DNA from: Hyphomicrobium sp. D-2
GTDB taxonomy: Bacteria; Pseudomonadota; Alphaproteobacteria; Rhizobiales; Hyphomicrobiaceae
NCBI RefSeq assembly: GCF_029872155.1
Contig: NZ_JARXLA010000003.1
Span: forward strand, 496,001 to 560,000
Direction: 5' to 3'
Length of the DNA stretch: 64,000 nucleotides
The notes beneath the pieces are model-generated. The model made no database searches. It saw nothing but the letters and a program-made list of their open reading frames with translations, and was not told the DNA's origin. Below are positions 31,466-41,832 of the stretch, piece after piece. How positions within the stretch are numbered: position 1 is the stretch's first letter; every line of letters starts with the position of its first letter. The translations under genes were made by a program, and so were the position numbers.

Positions 31466-31888
31466 ATGACTGGCTCTGCTGCTCTGCGCCGCTCTTGGCG
31501 GCAGCTCTCTGCAAAATCCGCTGTTTTGGCTCTCTGCTGCGCGGCCGCGATTGTGCCGGCGTCCAATGCTGCGCCCATGTATCCATCAGAACGCGTGCGT
31601 GGCTTCTTCTGCAATGAGATGAGCCACTCGGTCGACTTCCTGATGCAGCAGACCAAGGGCGAAAACGAAGAGATCGCCGCTAACAGTGTCAACAAGGCGC
31701 TCGCGAAGTTTTCGTGCGCCTATTACCTGCCGGTGAATGCGATCTACACCGGCGAGCATACCGTGATGAAGCGCGGCATGATCTTCAAGCTGCACAGCTA
31801 TGTGTTCCTGCCGGAGCGGGTGGAGCGCTGGAGCGGCTCGGCGGTCAGCACGCTGCAGGTTTCACCCTACGCCAAGCACGATGTTTGA
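31466..31888 (+). CDS. Small secreted protein of unknown function
   Basis: 140 aa. Signal peptide (AVLALCCAAAIVPASNA, cleavage about residue 37), then a compact domain with two cysteines (RGFFCNEMSH, AKFSCAYYLPV). ATG at 31466 is chosen for GGAGG 7 bases upstream; a TTG at 31454 is in frame but contains that site. Codon use and composition match the neighbours. No family recognised. Confidence 0.75.
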   Translation: MTGSAALRRSWRQLSAKSAVLALCCAAAIVPASNAAPMYPSERVRGFFCNEMSHSVDFLMQQTKGENEEIAANSVNKALAKFSCAYYLPVNAIYTGEHTVMKRGMIFKLHSYVFLPERVERWSGSAVSTLQVSPYAKHDV

Positions 31889-31994
31889 GGGGGGCGCTCC
31901 CCGGGCGTTTTTCTATGAAAGCGCTCGGGGAGTGGCTGCACGGATCAGGCGAAGCCGTTGCGGTTTCAGCGACGACTACCGGTGGCCAAACAGC

Positions 31995-32033
31995 AAAAGG
32001 CCGGTCCATGCGGTTGAGCATGTCCGGCCTTTT
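31995..32033. terminator. Bidirectional terminator
   Basis: A 10-bp stem AAAAGGCCGG / CCGGCCTTTT with an inner CATGC / GCATG helix. It lies between two convergent small-protein genes and has A-runs on one side and T-runs on the other. Confidence 0.85.
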
Positions 32034-32056
32034 GTGTCTGACGAATATTCTGACGA

Positions 32057-32491
32057 TCAGCGGCGCTTCGGGTTGAGCTGAGCCGACGTGCCGTCGCCGG
32101 AAAGGCTGACGCTCTGGCTCTTGCCGTTGACGTGCACGCGGATCGATCCGCGCACGTTGTAATCACGATTGTAGAAGCTGCCCTTATACGAGCTGCCGCT
32201 GACGCGATACACCTTGGCGGTTTGTGATGCCTTGCCGGATGCCGTGGCGCACGTTGCCGTGACGGTGTAGGCGGCGCCACCGCCGGAATAGCTTGCGTGG
32301 CAGCGGGCCTTTTCCTTGGACCCGTTCGAGAACGAGACCCAGCCGCCGCCGCTCCACGAGCCGGAAAGGCTGGCGGCTGCAGCGGAAGGCTCGGCGGAGC
32401 TTGCACCGACGAAACCGAGGACGGGGAGGGCAGCCAGCGACAGCACCACAGTGCTGCGCGCCGCACGATTGAGGATGTTGAGATTGTTCAT
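32057..32491 (-). CDS. Small secreted beta-rich protein of unknown function
   Basis: 144 aa from ATG 32491. Signal peptide (RAARSTVVLSLAALPVLGFV, then ASSAEPSAAA), followed by a Ser/Gly-rich domain with SLSGSWSGGGWVSFSNG, KARCHASYSGGG, VTATCATASGK and GSIRVHVNGKSQSVSLSGDG. Two cysteines could form a disulfide. Composition and pattern suggest an all-beta periplasmic domain of a type common in Hyphomicrobiales; no function is known to me. The in-frame extension upstream to 32683 is not credible. Confidence 0.78.
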   Translation of the reverse strand: MNNLNILNRAARSTVVLSLAALPVLGFVGASSAEPSAAAASLSGSWSGGGWVSFSNGSKEKARCHASYSGGGAAYTVTATCATASGKASQTAKVYRVSGSSYKGSFYNRDYNVRGSIRVHVNGKSQSVSLSGDGTSAQLNPKRR

Positions 32492-32949
32492 GACCGGACC
32501 CTGCGCGATAGGTGTGTGTCCAACAATGGCTGGACTGATTGAAACCTCTCGATCGAGAGCAATCAACCGTTTCCGGCCCAGACATTGGCTTAGAAACGTA
32601 ACAAGTCGCTGAACGGCAACGGTCGGCTGCATTGCGCACCCGCGAAACGCGAATGCCATTTTTAACCCGGCAAGTGCCCGCAATCAGACGACAAAACATT
32701 GCTCAGAAGGGGTGCCGGTAATCGTTGCTGATGCGCTCTTGCGTCTGACGATTTCGTGCGCGTGCCTAAATTATTGAGTTTGGGCGCATAAAAAATGCAT
32801 CGACGAACTTGGTGATCCGTTCGCAGATTGCGCGCGCGGACCATCTCAACAAACGATCCGCAGGCAGATAATTTGGCGCTTGTCCATGCCGCACCGCACA
32901 AGGCTGGCGGTCGCATAACGCAAATGTGACAGCCGTTGAGCTGGAAAAT
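32492..32949. other. Intergenic region, no gene seen
   Basis: 458 bases between xth (ending at 32950, leftward) and the secreted protein at 32491. It contains a fairly AT-rich patch (about 32760-32800) but no clear promoter pair, RNA gene or repeat that I can identify. Confidence 0.45.
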
Positions 32950-33732
32950 TTAAACGTCCAGCTCAACCCATGCCGGAACGTGATCGGACGGTTTTTCCCA
33001 GCCGCGCGTGAATCGATCGACGCCCGCAGCGCGCAGGCGATCGGTCGCTTGCGGTGACAACAGCAGATGGTCGATGCGGATGCCGTCGTCTTTCTGGAAT
33101 GCGCCGGCCTGGTAGTCCCAGAACGTGTAAACGCCCGGTCCCGGATGGCACAGGCGGACGGCATCGGTCAGGCCGTCGCTCAGCATACGCCGATATGCGG
33201 CGCGCGATTCTGGCTGAAACAGCGCGTCCGATGTCCAGGCGGCGGGGCGCTTGGCATCCATCGGCTCGGGAATGATGTTGTAATCACCCGCCATGACGAA
33301 CGGAATTTCCTCGGCCAGCAGGTTGCGAAAATGCGTGTGCAGGCGCTCCAGCCATCCGAGCTTGTAGGGAAATTTCTCCGTCGCGACGGGATTGCCGTTC
33401 GGCGCGTAGATCGATGCAACCTTGACGATGCCGGACGGCACCGAAATCACCGCCTCAATGAAGCGCGATTGCATGTCGTCGTCGTTGCCCGGCAAACCCG
33501 TGCGCACTTCCTCAAGCGGCAGCTTGGAGAGAATTGCGACGCCGTTGAAGCCCTTCTGGCCATGTATAGCGCACTGGTATCCCAGCTCTTCAAATGCTGT
33601 CGCGGGAAATGCCTCGGTCTGCGATTTGATCTCCTGCAGACAGATGACGTCGGGCGATTCCTGCCGCAGATAAGCGAGTGCTGATTCAAGGCGTGCCTTG
33701 ACGCCGTTGATGTTCCAGGTGGTGACTTTCAT
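32950..33732 (-). CDS. xth: Exodeoxyribonuclease III
   Basis: 260 aa, an AP endonuclease and 3'-5' exonuclease of base-excision repair. Family motifs: TTWNINGVKARL, VICLQEIKSQ (metal Glu), SIYAPNGNPV, VMAGDYNIIPE, YTFWDYQAGAFQKDDGIRID and the C-terminal SDHVPAWVEL with catalytic Asp-His. Start at ATG 33732. About 140 bases downstream of erpA on the same strand. Confidence 0.96.
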   Translation of the reverse strand: MKVTTWNINGVKARLESALAYLRQESPDVICLQEIKSQTEAFPATAFEELGYQCAIHGQKGFNGVAILSKLPLEEVRTGLPGNDDDMQSRFIEAVISVPSGIVKVASIYAPNGNPVATEKFPYKLGWLERLHTHFRNLLAEEIPFVMAGDYNIIPEPMDAKRPAAWTSDALFQPESRAAYRRMLSDGLTDAVRLCHPGPGVYTFWDYQAGAFQKDDGIRIDHLLLSPQATDRLRAAGVDRFTRGWEKPSDHVPAWVELDV

Positions 33733-33871
33733 GGAGGCAAGCCGTAGCGGAGAATCGGACGGGGCGCCAGCAAGGCCGCACGAACGCGCAATCAGTCACG
33801 ATGTGCGAGCGGCCGATGTCACGTCGCCAATGCTTCGAACCGGTTGCCCTGTCGTTGGATGGAGAAGGCCG

Positions 33872-34201
33872 CTAGATTGAGAAGCTGGTGCCGCAGCCGC
33901 ACGATGCCGTCGCGTGGGGATTGTTGACGCGGAAAAATGCGCCCATCAGGTCGTCGACGAAATCGATCTCCGAGCCGGAGAGAAAGCCCAGCGAAACCTG
34001 ATCGATCACCACCTTGGCGCCTTCACGCTCCAGCACCAAGTCGTCGTCCGCTGCGCCGGGCACCAGATCGAACTTGTACTGGAAGCCGGAACAGCCACCG
34101 CCTTCGACGCTGATGCGGAACGCCTTGGCGGCCGCTTCGTCGGCGAGGATCTCGGCAATGCGCTTGGCGGCGCGGTCTGTGACGATAACGGAATCGCTCA
34201 T
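33872..34201 (-). CDS. erpA: A-type iron-sulfur cluster insertion protein (ErpA-like)
   Basis: 109 aa. The three conserved cysteines of the HesB/IscA/ErpA family are present: EGGGCSGFQYKF and the C-terminal SCGCGTSFSI. It carries Fe-S clusters to apoproteins. Start at ATG 34201 (MSDSVIVTDRAAKRI). ErpA fits best, since no isc or suf genes are adjacent; IscA remains possible. Confidence 0.93.
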   Translation of the reverse strand: MSDSVIVTDRAAKRIAEILADEAAAKAFRISVEGGGCSGFQYKFDLVPGAADDDLVLEREGAKVVIDQVSLGFLSGSEIDFVDDLMGAFFRVNNPHATASCGCGTSFSI

Positions 34202-34534
34202 CGTGCTTCTCAGGTGACCTGCGGTTTAACCCATGTTGGAACCCGGCGCTGGGCTTGTGCAGGTCGCTGCGCGACGGTGTGCAAGCTTGCCCCAGCCGGG
34301 AATCTAACTCTATGCAAGATAAGAGTGAAGCGGCCGAAAACCAAATCTGGCAAATGCCGGCGCGAAACAGGCCCATTATTACAGGGTCTGATGACCGGCC
34401 CAGCGGAGCTTTCGGGGCCGTCGGATCGCCTGGGGATCGCCTGCGGCCGGAATTCGGGTGGCGGGATATTGGGAGCGGGGGCGGCTTATGCGGTTTAAGA
34501 TGTGGCCAGCGGCAGAACCGGTTTGCCAGAATCC
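34202..34534. other. Divergent intergenic region, no gene seen
   Basis: 333 bases between erpA and dgt, which diverge. No recognised RNA, repeat or operator. Confidence 0.45.
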
Positions 34535-35761
34535 ATGACCGAAACGCAGCTACAACGTCAAAGTGGAGCCCCGGGCTTCGGGGCGGACCTGTCACCCGGC
34601 GCGCGGGCACCGGCCGCCTATGCCGCCGACGCGGTGCCCAGTCGGGGACGCGTACACGCCGAGCGCGAATGCACCACCCGCAGCCCGTTCCAGCGCGACC
34701 GCGACCGGATACTCCATTCCACTGCCTTCCGCCGCCTGACACACAAGACGCAGGTGTTCCTGTTCCACGAGGGCGATCATTACCGCACCCGGCTGACGCA
34801 TTCGCTTGAAGTCGCGCAAATTGCGCGGACAGTGGCGCGGCAACTGCGGCTGGATGAGGATCTGGCCGAGGCCATCGCGCTGGCGCACGATTTGGGCCAT
34901 ACGCCGTTCGGACATGCGGGCGAGCGGGCGCTGGATGCCGCGATGGCGGATTTCGGTGGCTTCGATCACAACGCGCAGAGCCTGCGTGTGGTGACGTCGC
35001 TGGAACGTAAGTACGCGCAGTTCGACGGCCTGAACCTGACGTGGGAAGCGCTAGAAGGCCTCGCCAAGCATAACGGCCCGGTCGATGACGCCAGCGCCGT
35101 GCGCAAAGTTGTGCGGCAGGTGGAGGCGTGGCGCGGGCTCGATCTCAACTCTTGGCCTTCGGCTGAAGCGCAGGTTGCGGCGCTGGCCGACGACATCGCT
35201 TATGTTTCGCACGACATCGACGACGGCCTGAGGGCGCATCTCATCACCATTGATGATCTGGCCGGGCAGCCGCTTTCCGGGCCAGCGGTTGCGCATCTGC
35301 GCACCGGCGGACAGGTCGATGCCGGGCGCATCACCTATGAGCTGACGCGGCGGCTGATTACGGTGATGATCGCCGATCTGGTTACGGAAACGAGGGCGCG
35401 GCTGACGGCGTTGGCGCCGCAGAGCCCGGACGCGATCCGTGCCAGCGCCGAACCCGTGGTCGGCTTTTCGCCCGCGCTGGCCGATGATATCGCCAACCTG
35501 AAGCGCTTCCTGTTCGCGCGCGTTTATCGGCACGAGAAAGTCATGCGGGCCATGCGCGGTGCGGAATTGATCGTGGCCGAGCTTTTTGCGCGCTATATGA
35601 GCGACCCTGCGGCGATGGGCGAGGACTGGCACGCGGTGTCACAACGGCTCGAAGGCCGCCGCCGGGCGCGTTTGATCGCCGATTTCGTTGCCGGTATGAC
35701 AGACCGTTATGCCATGGAGGCCCACCGGGAGCTGTTTGACGCCACCCCGGTTTTGCGTTAG
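34535..35761 (+). CDS. dgt: Deoxyguanosinetriphosphate triphosphohydrolase-like protein
   Basis: 408 aa. HD-domain dNTP triphosphohydrolase: [13 protein letters not shown] carries the first metal His, [15 protein letters not shown] the HD pair and further ligands, and [15 protein letters not shown] the final Asp. The family hydrolyses dNTPs to nucleoside and triphosphate. Start at ATG 34535 ([11 protein letters not shown]); a GTG at 34502 would add 11 residues. It directly precedes argS, a common alphaproteobacterial order. Confidence 0.93.
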   Translation: MTETQLQRQSGAPGFGADLSPGARAPAAYAADAVPSRGRVHAERECTTRSPFQRDRDRILHSTAFRRLTHKTQVFLFHEGDHYRTRLTHSLEVAQIARTVARQLRLDEDLAEAIALAHDLGHTPFGHAGERALDAAMADFGGFDHNAQSLRVVTSLERKYAQFDGLNLTWEALEGLAKHNGPVDDASAVRKVVRQVEAWRGLDLNSWPSAEAQVAALADDIAYVSHDIDDGLRAHLITIDDLAGQPLSGPAVAHLRTGGQVDAGRITYELTRRLITVMIADLVTETRARLTALAPQSPDAIRASAEPVVGFSPALADDIANLKRFLFARVYRHEKVMRAMRGAELIVAELFARYMSDPAAMGEDWHAVSQRLEGRRRARLIADFVAGMTDRYAMEAHRELFDATPVLR

Positions 35762-35808
35762 GCGGGCCGACTTCCCACCAATCAATTTCAGTGCCAGGGG
35801 CTGCCGCC

Positions 35809-37623
35809 GTGGACGTATTCGCTCAGATCGAAAGCCGCGTAGCGGCCGCACTTGAAGCGCTCAAGGCCGAGGGGCAACTGCCCGCCGACCTGCCCGCGAC
35901 CGGCTTCGACGTGGAAACGCCGCGCGACCCGACCCACGGCGATCTTTCGACCAACGCGGCGATGGTGCTGGCCAAGCCGGCGCGCATGAAGCCGCGCGAC
36001 ATCGCTGAAAAGCTGCAGGCCAAGCTGGAGCAGGACGAAGACATCGCCTCCGTTTCGGTGGCAGGGCCGGGCTTCATCAACATCACGCTGCAGCCCGGCG
36101 TCTGGCAGCGGCTGGTGCGCGAGATCCTGAATGCGGGCGCTGCCTATGGCCGTTCGGAGCAGGGCAAGGGGCAGCGCGTCAACGTCGAATACGTTTCCGC
36201 CAATCCGACCGGGCCGATGCACGTCGGCCATTGCCGTGGCGCGGTGTTCGGCGATGCGCTGGCAAACCTGCTGGCGTTCGTCGGCTATGACGTCACGCGC
36301 GAATACTATGTGAATGACGCCGGCGGTCAGGTGGATGTGCTGGCGCGCTCGGTGTTCCTGCGCTACCGCGAGGCGCTGGGCGAAGATATTGGCGCCATTC
36401 CGGAAGGGCTGTATCCGGGTGAATATTTGAAGCCCGTGGGCGAGGCGCTGGCGAAGGAACACGGCCAGTCGCTGCTGAATATGCCGGAGCAGAACTGGCT
36501 GCCGGTGGTGCGCACGTTCGCCATCGAGCAGATCATGCCGATGATCCGGGATGATCTCGCCGCCCTCAACATCCGGCACGATGTGTTTTTCTCGGAAGCG
36601 TCGCTGACGCAGTCCGGCACCGACAAGGTGGCGGAAGCGATTGCGGCCCTGCGCGCCAAGGATCTGATTTACGAAGGCCGGCTGCCACGCCCGAAGGGCC
36701 ATGAGGATGACGAGTGGGAAGACCGCGAGCAGACGCTGTTCCGCTCCACCCAGTTCGGCGACGACGAAGACCGCGCGCTGATGAAGTCCGACGGCAGCTA
36801 CACCTATTTTGCCGGCGATGTGGCCTATCACTACGACAAGCTTCAGCGCGGCTATCGCCATCTGGTCAACGTGTTTGGCGCCGATCACATCGGCTACATT
36901 CCGCGCATGCTGGCGGTAGTGGCGGCCTTCGCGGGTGGCACCGTCGAGCGCGACGCCAAGGGCAAGCTGAAGTCCTGGCAGTCGTCGGGCGGTTCCACCG
37001 ATCTGGCGATCAAGGTCGTTAACCTGGTCAAGCTGTTCAAGAACGGCGAGCCCTACAAGATGTCGAAGCGGGCGGGCACCTTCGTCACCCTGCGCGACGT
37101 GGTGGATGAAGTTGGCCGCGATCCGGTCCGGTTCATGATGCTCTATCGCAAGGAGCTGGAGCAGCTCGACTTCGACTTCGCGAAGGTGACCGAGCAGTCG
37201 AAGGACAATCCGGTGTTCTACGTGCAGTATGCGCACGCGCGGGCAGCATCGGCGTTCCGTAATGCTCAGAATGTGTTCCCGGATCTGGCGCCACGCAGCG
37301 CCAAGGTATGGGAGGCCGATCTTTCCGGGCTGACCGATGCGGGCGAGCTGGACCTCATCAAGAAGCTGGCTCAGTTCCCCCGTCTGATCGCGGGCGCGGC
37401 CCGTGCAGAGGAGCCACACCGGCTGGCTTTCTATCTTTACGATGTCGCATCGGCGCTCCACGGCCAGTGGACCCGAGGCAACGATTCGCCACATTTGAGA
37501 TTTATTCAACCAGAAGACGGGGTTATGACTGCGGCCCGCTTAGCGATGATCGCCGCTGTCCAGCAGGTGATATCCTCGGGACTTTCAGTGCTTGGCGTCG
37601 AGGCCCCGGAATCTATGCGCTAG
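35809..37623 (+). CDS. argS: Arginyl-tRNA synthetase
   Basis: 604 aa, class I synthetase. N-terminal Arg-tRNA additional domain, HIGH motif ([15 protein letters not shown]), KMSK-type loop ([13 protein letters not shown]) and C-terminal DALR anticodon domain ending [10 protein letters not shown]. The GTG at 35809 ([11 protein letters not shown]) is preferred because AGGGG lies 8 bases upstream; another GTG at 35791 would add six residues. 47 bases after dgt; followed by the SPOR-domain gene. Confidence 0.96.
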   Translation: MDVFAQIESRVAAALEALKAEGQLPADLPATGFDVETPRDPTHGDLSTNAAMVLAKPARMKPRDIAEKLQAKLEQDEDIASVSVAGPGFINITLQPGVWQRLVREILNAGAAYGRSEQGKGQRVNVEYVSANPTGPMHVGHCRGAVFGDALANLLAFVGYDVTREYYVNDAGGQVDVLARSVFLRYREALGEDIGAIPEGLYPGEYLKPVGEALAKEHGQSLLNMPEQNWLPVVRTFAIEQIMPMIRDDLAALNIRHDVFFSEASLTQSGTDKVAEAIAALRAKDLIYEGRLPRPKGHEDDEWEDREQTLFRSTQFGDDEDRALMKSDGSYTYFAGDVAYHYDKLQRGYRHLVNVFGADHIGYIPRMLAVVAAFAGGTVERDAKGKLKSWQSSGGSTDLAIKVVNLVKLFKNGEPYKMSKRAGTFVTLRDVVDEVGRDPVRFMMLYRKELEQLDFDFAKVTEQSKDNPVFYVQYAHARAASAFRNAQNVFPDLAPRSAKVWEADLSGLTDAGELDLIKKLAQFPRLIAGAARAEEPHRLAFYLYDVASALHGQWTRGNDSPHLRFIQPEDGVMTAARLAMIAAVQQVISSGLSVLGVEAPESMR

Positions 37624-37672
37624 ACTCCGATTCGATGAAGAGGCTGGATTAGAGCTTCGAGGGGATCACAGG

Positions 37673-39763
37673 ATGTCTCGCTCACAAGGTGCCGCAAACC
37701 AAGGCTGGCCGCCGCGCCATCCGCCCGGTGAGGCCGATCCGCGTGCGCAGGGACGTCCCGCTCCACAGGCCCCACAGGGACACGCTCCCCAGGGGCAGGG
37801 TGGCAGGGGGCAGGCCCCGGTCTACGATCAGCAACAGTATGGTGCGGCTGGATATCCGCCGCAGCATCAGCCCTATGCCGATCCGCATTCGGGATATGCC
37901 GACCAGCAGGCCGCGCCTTCCTATGGCGGGCAGCAGGGCTATCACTATCCGCAGGATCAGCATCCCGCGCAGCCGCCGCAGTATCAGCCGGCCCAGCCGC
38001 AGCAGCACCATCAGCAGCCTGTCCAGCGACAGGCGCCGGCTGCGCCCGCTCAGCCGCAATACGCACAGCATCAGCAGCAGGCCCCGCGCGCGCCGCAGCC
38101 TGCGCCGACACATCGCCAGCAGCCGCAGACTCAGCCACCGCAGTATGCGCCGCCCCGGCAGGCGCAGCCTCAGTCAGCTCAGCCGCCCGTCAACCGGCAA
38201 GGTCTGAGCAGCCTCGACAGCGCCCGCGCGGCCCAGCAGCCGGTGCACGACTTCAATAATTTCCCGCGCACGCAGCCGCCGCAGGCACAGCCGCCGCAGT
38301 ATGCCCAGCCACGTGAACAGGTTCCGCCGCAGCAGCAGAACGGACGTGCGGCACCCGCACAACCGCAGTACGCGCAGCCAGCCTCGGTGCAGCCGTCTCA
38401 GCCGGGCCGCCAGCCACAGCCTCCTGCGTATAATTTGCCCAACGCTGACCTCGGCGCCCGTGGTGGCGACGGTTACGGAAGGGACGCTGGCCAGTATGGC
38501 GCCGGGCTGGAGCCGCCCGCGCCCGCCTATCAGCATGCGCCAAGCTACGATCAGTGGCCACCGGCCCAGCAGCAGCGCCCATCGCTGGACGCGTTCGGTC
38601 AAAATCAAAACCAGAACCATCTAGCGTCGGCTTATCCCGGCGTCGCGGCCGACTATGCGGCAACGGCGGGTGGCGATTATGCGCTCAGCAACGGTGCCGT
38701 CGCCGATCCTTACGGTGATCCGCTGCAGACCGACTGGGGCATGTCCGGCGCTGCCGGTTATGGCGATACGGCCGCTGATCCGCAGGGCTTCGATCATCAG
38801 GGCGGCTATGCCGGTTACGATCAGCAGCACGGTGGCGCTTTGGAGCCTGCCACCTACAACGCTGCCGATGATCTGAATGGCTATGAGGTTGAAGAGCCTC
38901 GGCGCGCCAGCTGGGCGATGCGCATCGCCGGTGCGCTGGTTGTAGCGATCGGGCTCGGTTACGGATTGGCTCAGGCCTATCAGGCCGTTGTCGGCGGGCC
39001 GGTTGATAACGGCGCACCACCGGTGATTGCCAGCGACGATACCCCTGCGAAAGAGCGGCCCGAGGATCCGGGCGGGCGCCAGTTCTCGCATACGGATAGC
39101 AAGGTTCTTGGCCGTCTGGAGCAGGTTGAAGGCGGCGATGGTGGCCTCCACAGATCCGATCAGGGCAACGGAACGCGCAAGGTTTCGACACTTGTGGTCG
39201 GCCGTGATGGTTCGATCATGCCACCCGCTGACGATGTGCCGGATACACCGGTTTCCGTTCCGGGTATGATGGTCGTGGACGCATTCGGCACCGGCAATTC
39301 GCCGACTGCGCAGATGCCCCGGCAGCCGGAGCCGCAGGTCCATACGCCGCCTGCGCGCCCGACGGTGAACGTGAAGTCCACTCGCGTCATTCCGGCCACG
39401 ACCGCCAGCGTCGAGGAAGAAGAGCCCGCTCCGCCCCGGCGTCAGACTGTAGCTGCGGCGCCGCCGGTCACCAGCGCCCCGCGCGCTCCATCCGGCGCCA
39501 ATGGCTATGTGGTGGTGCTGAGCTCGGTACCTGCGTCCGGTTCAAGCCGTCTCGATGCCCTGCGCAAGTTTGCCGACATGCAGCAGCAATACGGCCCGGT
39601 GCTGGCCAACAAGACGCCTGACGTGCGGGAGACTACTCTGGCCGGGAAGGGCGCTTATCACCGCCTGCTGGTCGGGCCTCCTGGCTCGAAAAACCAGGCC
39701 AACGAGCTTTGCATCCAACTCAAGGCGTCCGGCTATAACGATTGCTGGGTTACCGCTTACTAA
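37673..39763 (+). CDS. SPOR-domain membrane protein with long Gln/Pro-rich cytoplasmic region
   Basis: 696 aa. Residues 1-410 are Gln/Pro/Ala/Tyr-rich and probably disordered; one transmembrane helix (IAGALVVAIGLGYGLAQAY) lies near residues 413-438; the C-terminal SPOR domain (NGYVVVLSSVPASGSSRLDA to NDCWVTAY, residues 610-696) binds denuded septal peptidoglycan. It is thus a bitopic division-site protein. The place between argS and nagZ is conserved in Hyphomicrobiales. Start at ATG 37673, with GAGGGG about 9 bases upstream. Confidence 0.9.
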   Translation: MSRSQGAANQGWPPRHPPGEADPRAQGRPAPQAPQGHAPQGQGGRGQAPVYDQQQYGAAGYPPQHQPYADPHSGYADQQAAPSYGGQQGYHYPQDQHPAQPPQYQPAQPQQHHQQPVQRQAPAAPAQPQYAQHQQQAPRAPQPAPTHRQQPQTQPPQYAPPRQAQPQSAQPPVNRQGLSSLDSARAAQQPVHDFNNFPRTQPPQAQPPQYAQPREQVPPQQQNGRAAPAQPQYAQPASVQPSQPGRQPQPPAYNLPNADLGARGGDGYGRDAGQYGAGLEPPAPAYQHAPSYDQWPPAQQQRPSLDAFGQNQNQNHLASAYPGVAADYAATAGGDYALSNGAVADPYGDPLQTDWGMSGAAGYGDTAADPQGFDHQGGYAGYDQQHGGALEPATYNAADDLNGYEVEEPRRASWAMRIAGALVVAIGLGYGLAQAYQAVVGGPVDNGAPPVIASDDTPAKERPEDPGGRQFSHTDSKVLGRLEQVEGGDGGLHRSDQGNGTRKVSTLVVGRDGSIMPPADDVPDTPVSVPGMMVVDAFGTGNSPTAQMPRQPEPQVHTPPARPTVNVKSTRVIPATTASVEEEEPAPPRRQTVAAAPPVTSAPRAPSGANGYVVVLSSVPASGSSRLDALRKFADMQQQYGPVLANKTPDVRETTLAGKGAYHRLLVGPPGSKNQANELCIQLKASGYNDCWVTAY

Positions 39764-39771
39764 GCAGCTTG

Positions 39772-39795
39772 CCAGAGCGTGTCTCGACGCTCTGG
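39772..39795 (+). terminator. Hairpin between the SPOR gene and nagZ
   Basis: A 9-bp perfect stem (CCAGAGCGT / ACGCTCTGG, loop GTCTCG) starts 8 bases after the SPOR stop. There is no T-tract, so it may only partly separate the two genes. Confidence 0.4.
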
Positions 39796-39843
39796 AGCTG
39801 TGATGCTAGTTCGGTTTTCTCTGAAATTTGCTTCGGATAGGTG

Positions 39844-40875
39844 ATGCACACCGCTCTTATCGTCGGTGTCGCCGGCACACAGTTGTCGAGCGACGAAGCC
39901 GCCTTTCTGCGCGATGCGCGGCCGGCCGGGTTCATCCTTTTCAGCCGCAATCTGGCTGATCATGAGCAGATCCGCGCGCTGGTCTCCGATGTGCGCACCG
40001 CAATCGGCGGCGACGATCTGCTGGTGTTGATCGATCAGGAGGGGGGACGCGTGCAGCGTCTGCGGCCGCCGCTTGGGCGCGCCCTGCCTCCCGCATCCGC
40101 CTATGGCCTGCTGTACCAACAGGATCGGGATGCCGCGCTTGCCGCCGCGTGTGAGGCAACGCGCCTGCTGGCTGCTGATCTGATGGATCTGGGCATCAAC
40201 ATGGACTGCGCGCCGGTGCTGGATCTGCCTGTTGAAGGCGCGCACGACATTATCGGCGATCGCGCCTATGGCCGCAGCGTCGAGCAGGTCGTGGCGCTGG
40301 CGGGTGCCGTTGCAGATGGTTTCATGGCGGGCGGCGTTGTTCCTGTCATCAAGCACATTCCGGGCCATGGTCGGGCTACGGCGGATAGCCATCTTGCATT
40401 GCCGGTCGTCGATACGCCCCGCGCCGATCTGGAGCGCAGCGATTTCGCGCCGTTCAAGGCGCTGGCGCATCTGCCGTCGGCAATGAGCGCACATGTGGTG
40501 TTTTCCGACATCGATGCGCAGGCTCCCGCTAGCACATCGCCGACCGTCATCGGTGAGATCATCCGCGGCGCGATCGGTTTCGATGGCCTTCTGATGAGCG
40601 ACGATCTTTCGATGCATGCGCTGACCGGGCCGATGCGCGCGCGTTCCGAAGCGGTGATGGCAGCGGGTTCCGATCTGGCGCTCCATTGCAACGGCGATCT
40701 GGCCGAGATGATCGCAGCCGCTGAAGGCGCAGGCGGGCTGGAAGGCCGGGCAAAGGCCCGTTTCGACGCTTCCATCGCCATTACCCGGCGTTCTGACGCG
40801 TTCGATCGCCTAGCGGCAGAGGCGCAATTGGCCCGTGTTCTCGGCCTTGCAGCAATGGGTGCTGAATCAGTCTAA
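39844..40875 (+). CDS. nagZ: Beta-N-acetylhexosaminidase NagZ (GH3)
   Basis: 343 aa. Cytoplasmic glycosidase that removes GlcNAc from anhydromuropeptides in peptidoglycan recycling. Key motifs: DQEGGRVQRLRPP, NMDCAPVLDLPVEGAH, KHIPGHGRATADSHLALP with the mobile-loop His, and LLMSDDLSMHAL with the catalytic Asp. The ATG at 39844 follows an adjoining GTG at 39841; either may be used. Confidence 0.95.
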   Translation: MHTALIVGVAGTQLSSDEAAFLRDARPAGFILFSRNLADHEQIRALVSDVRTAIGGDDLLVLIDQEGGRVQRLRPPLGRALPPASAYGLLYQQDRDAALAAACEATRLLAADLMDLGINMDCAPVLDLPVEGAHDIIGDRAYGRSVEQVVALAGAVADGFMAGGVVPVIKHIPGHGRATADSHLALPVVDTPRADLERSDFAPFKALAHLPSAMSAHVVFSDIDAQAPASTSPTVIGEIIRGAIGFDGLLMSDDLSMHALTGPMRARSEAVMAAGSDLALHCNGDLAEMIAAAEGAGGLEGRAKARFDASIAITRRSDAFDRLAAEAQLARVLGLAAMGAESV

Positions 40876-40950
40876 GCTCGACCCCATATGGTCGTGAAAG
40901 AGAAGGGCGGTTCTTGAACCCGCATTGATTGAAAGGCAGCTGTCGAAGGC

Positions 40951-41805
40951 ATGGACGCCGAGCCGCAGGAAACCGACGCGACGCCATCATGGAACGAGCC
41001 CGATGTGGAGGTTCGTCCCGACGAGGAAGATGCGCTCATCGTCGATGTCGCGGGCTATGAGGGCCCGCTGGATCTGCTGCTCGCGCTGGCCCGCACGCAG
41101 AAGGTCGATCTGGCGAAAATCTCCGTTCTGGCGCTGGCCGATCAATATCTCAGCTTCATCGGAGAGGCGCAGAAACTGCGGCTCGAACTGGCGGCCGATT
41201 ATCTCGTCATGGCCGCATGGCTCACCTATCTTAAATCGCGCCTGCTGCTGCCTCGCGAAAAAGAGCAGGGCGAAACAACGAGCGCTGAAGAACTGGCGCG
41301 ACGGCTGTCGTTCCGCCTGATGCGGCTTGAGGCAATGCGTGAGGCTGGCGCGCAGCTGATGACGCGCACGCGGCTTGGTCGCGATGTGTTTGGACGCGGC
41401 ATGCCCGAGGGCACGCGCACGGTGCGCGAAACGCAATTCACCGCGAAGATTTACGATCTGCTGCACGCTTATGCCGATCAGCGTCGCCGTACGATCAAGG
41501 TCGGGCATGTGGTCAAGCTGCGGCCGGTCTGGTCGATCAAGGATGCGCGCGTGCGGCTTGAACGCATGTTGGGCGCCGCGCCTTCAACCACGGAGTGGCT
41601 GGCGTTTGAACGTTGCCTGACGCAGCTCGTACCCAACCATGAGAACGGCAAGGCTGTGGTTGCAAGTTCGTTTGGGGCCACACTGGAACTGGCGCGGGAA
41701 GGGCGTATCGAATTGCGCCAGGACGGCCCGTTTGCGCCGATTTACATGCGCCGTACCGATGGCGACGATGCAGCATCGCATGGCGACTGGCAGCGGGTTG
41801 GATAA
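40951..41805 (+). CDS. scpA: Segregation and condensation protein A
   Basis: 284 aa. Kleisin subunit of SMC-ScpAB condensin. GYEGPLDLLLALARTQKVDL and LAADYLVMAAWLTYLKSRLL are diagnostic; the C-terminal winged helix follows. It begins 75 bases after nagZ; scpB follows after 27 bases, so the genes are probably one operon. Confidence 0.95.
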   Translation: MDAEPQETDATPSWNEPDVEVRPDEEDALIVDVAGYEGPLDLLLALARTQKVDLAKISVLALADQYLSFIGEAQKLRLELAADYLVMAAWLTYLKSRLLLPREKEQGETTSAEELARRLSFRLMRLEAMREAGAQLMTRTRLGRDVFGRGMPEGTRTVRETQFTAKIYDLLHAYADQRRRTIKVGHVVKLRPVWSIKDARVRLERMLGAAPSTTEWLAFERCLTQLVPNHENGKAVVASSFGATLELAREGRIELRQDGPFAPIYMRRTDGDDAASHGDWQRVG

Positions 41806-41832
41806 CAGGATCAGCGTGGGCGTATCGGGCCA

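Noticed and set aside
35788-37509. A 573-codon open frame opposite argS
   Set aside because: Shadow of argS; its His/Arg/Gln-rich composition is typical of antisense frames.
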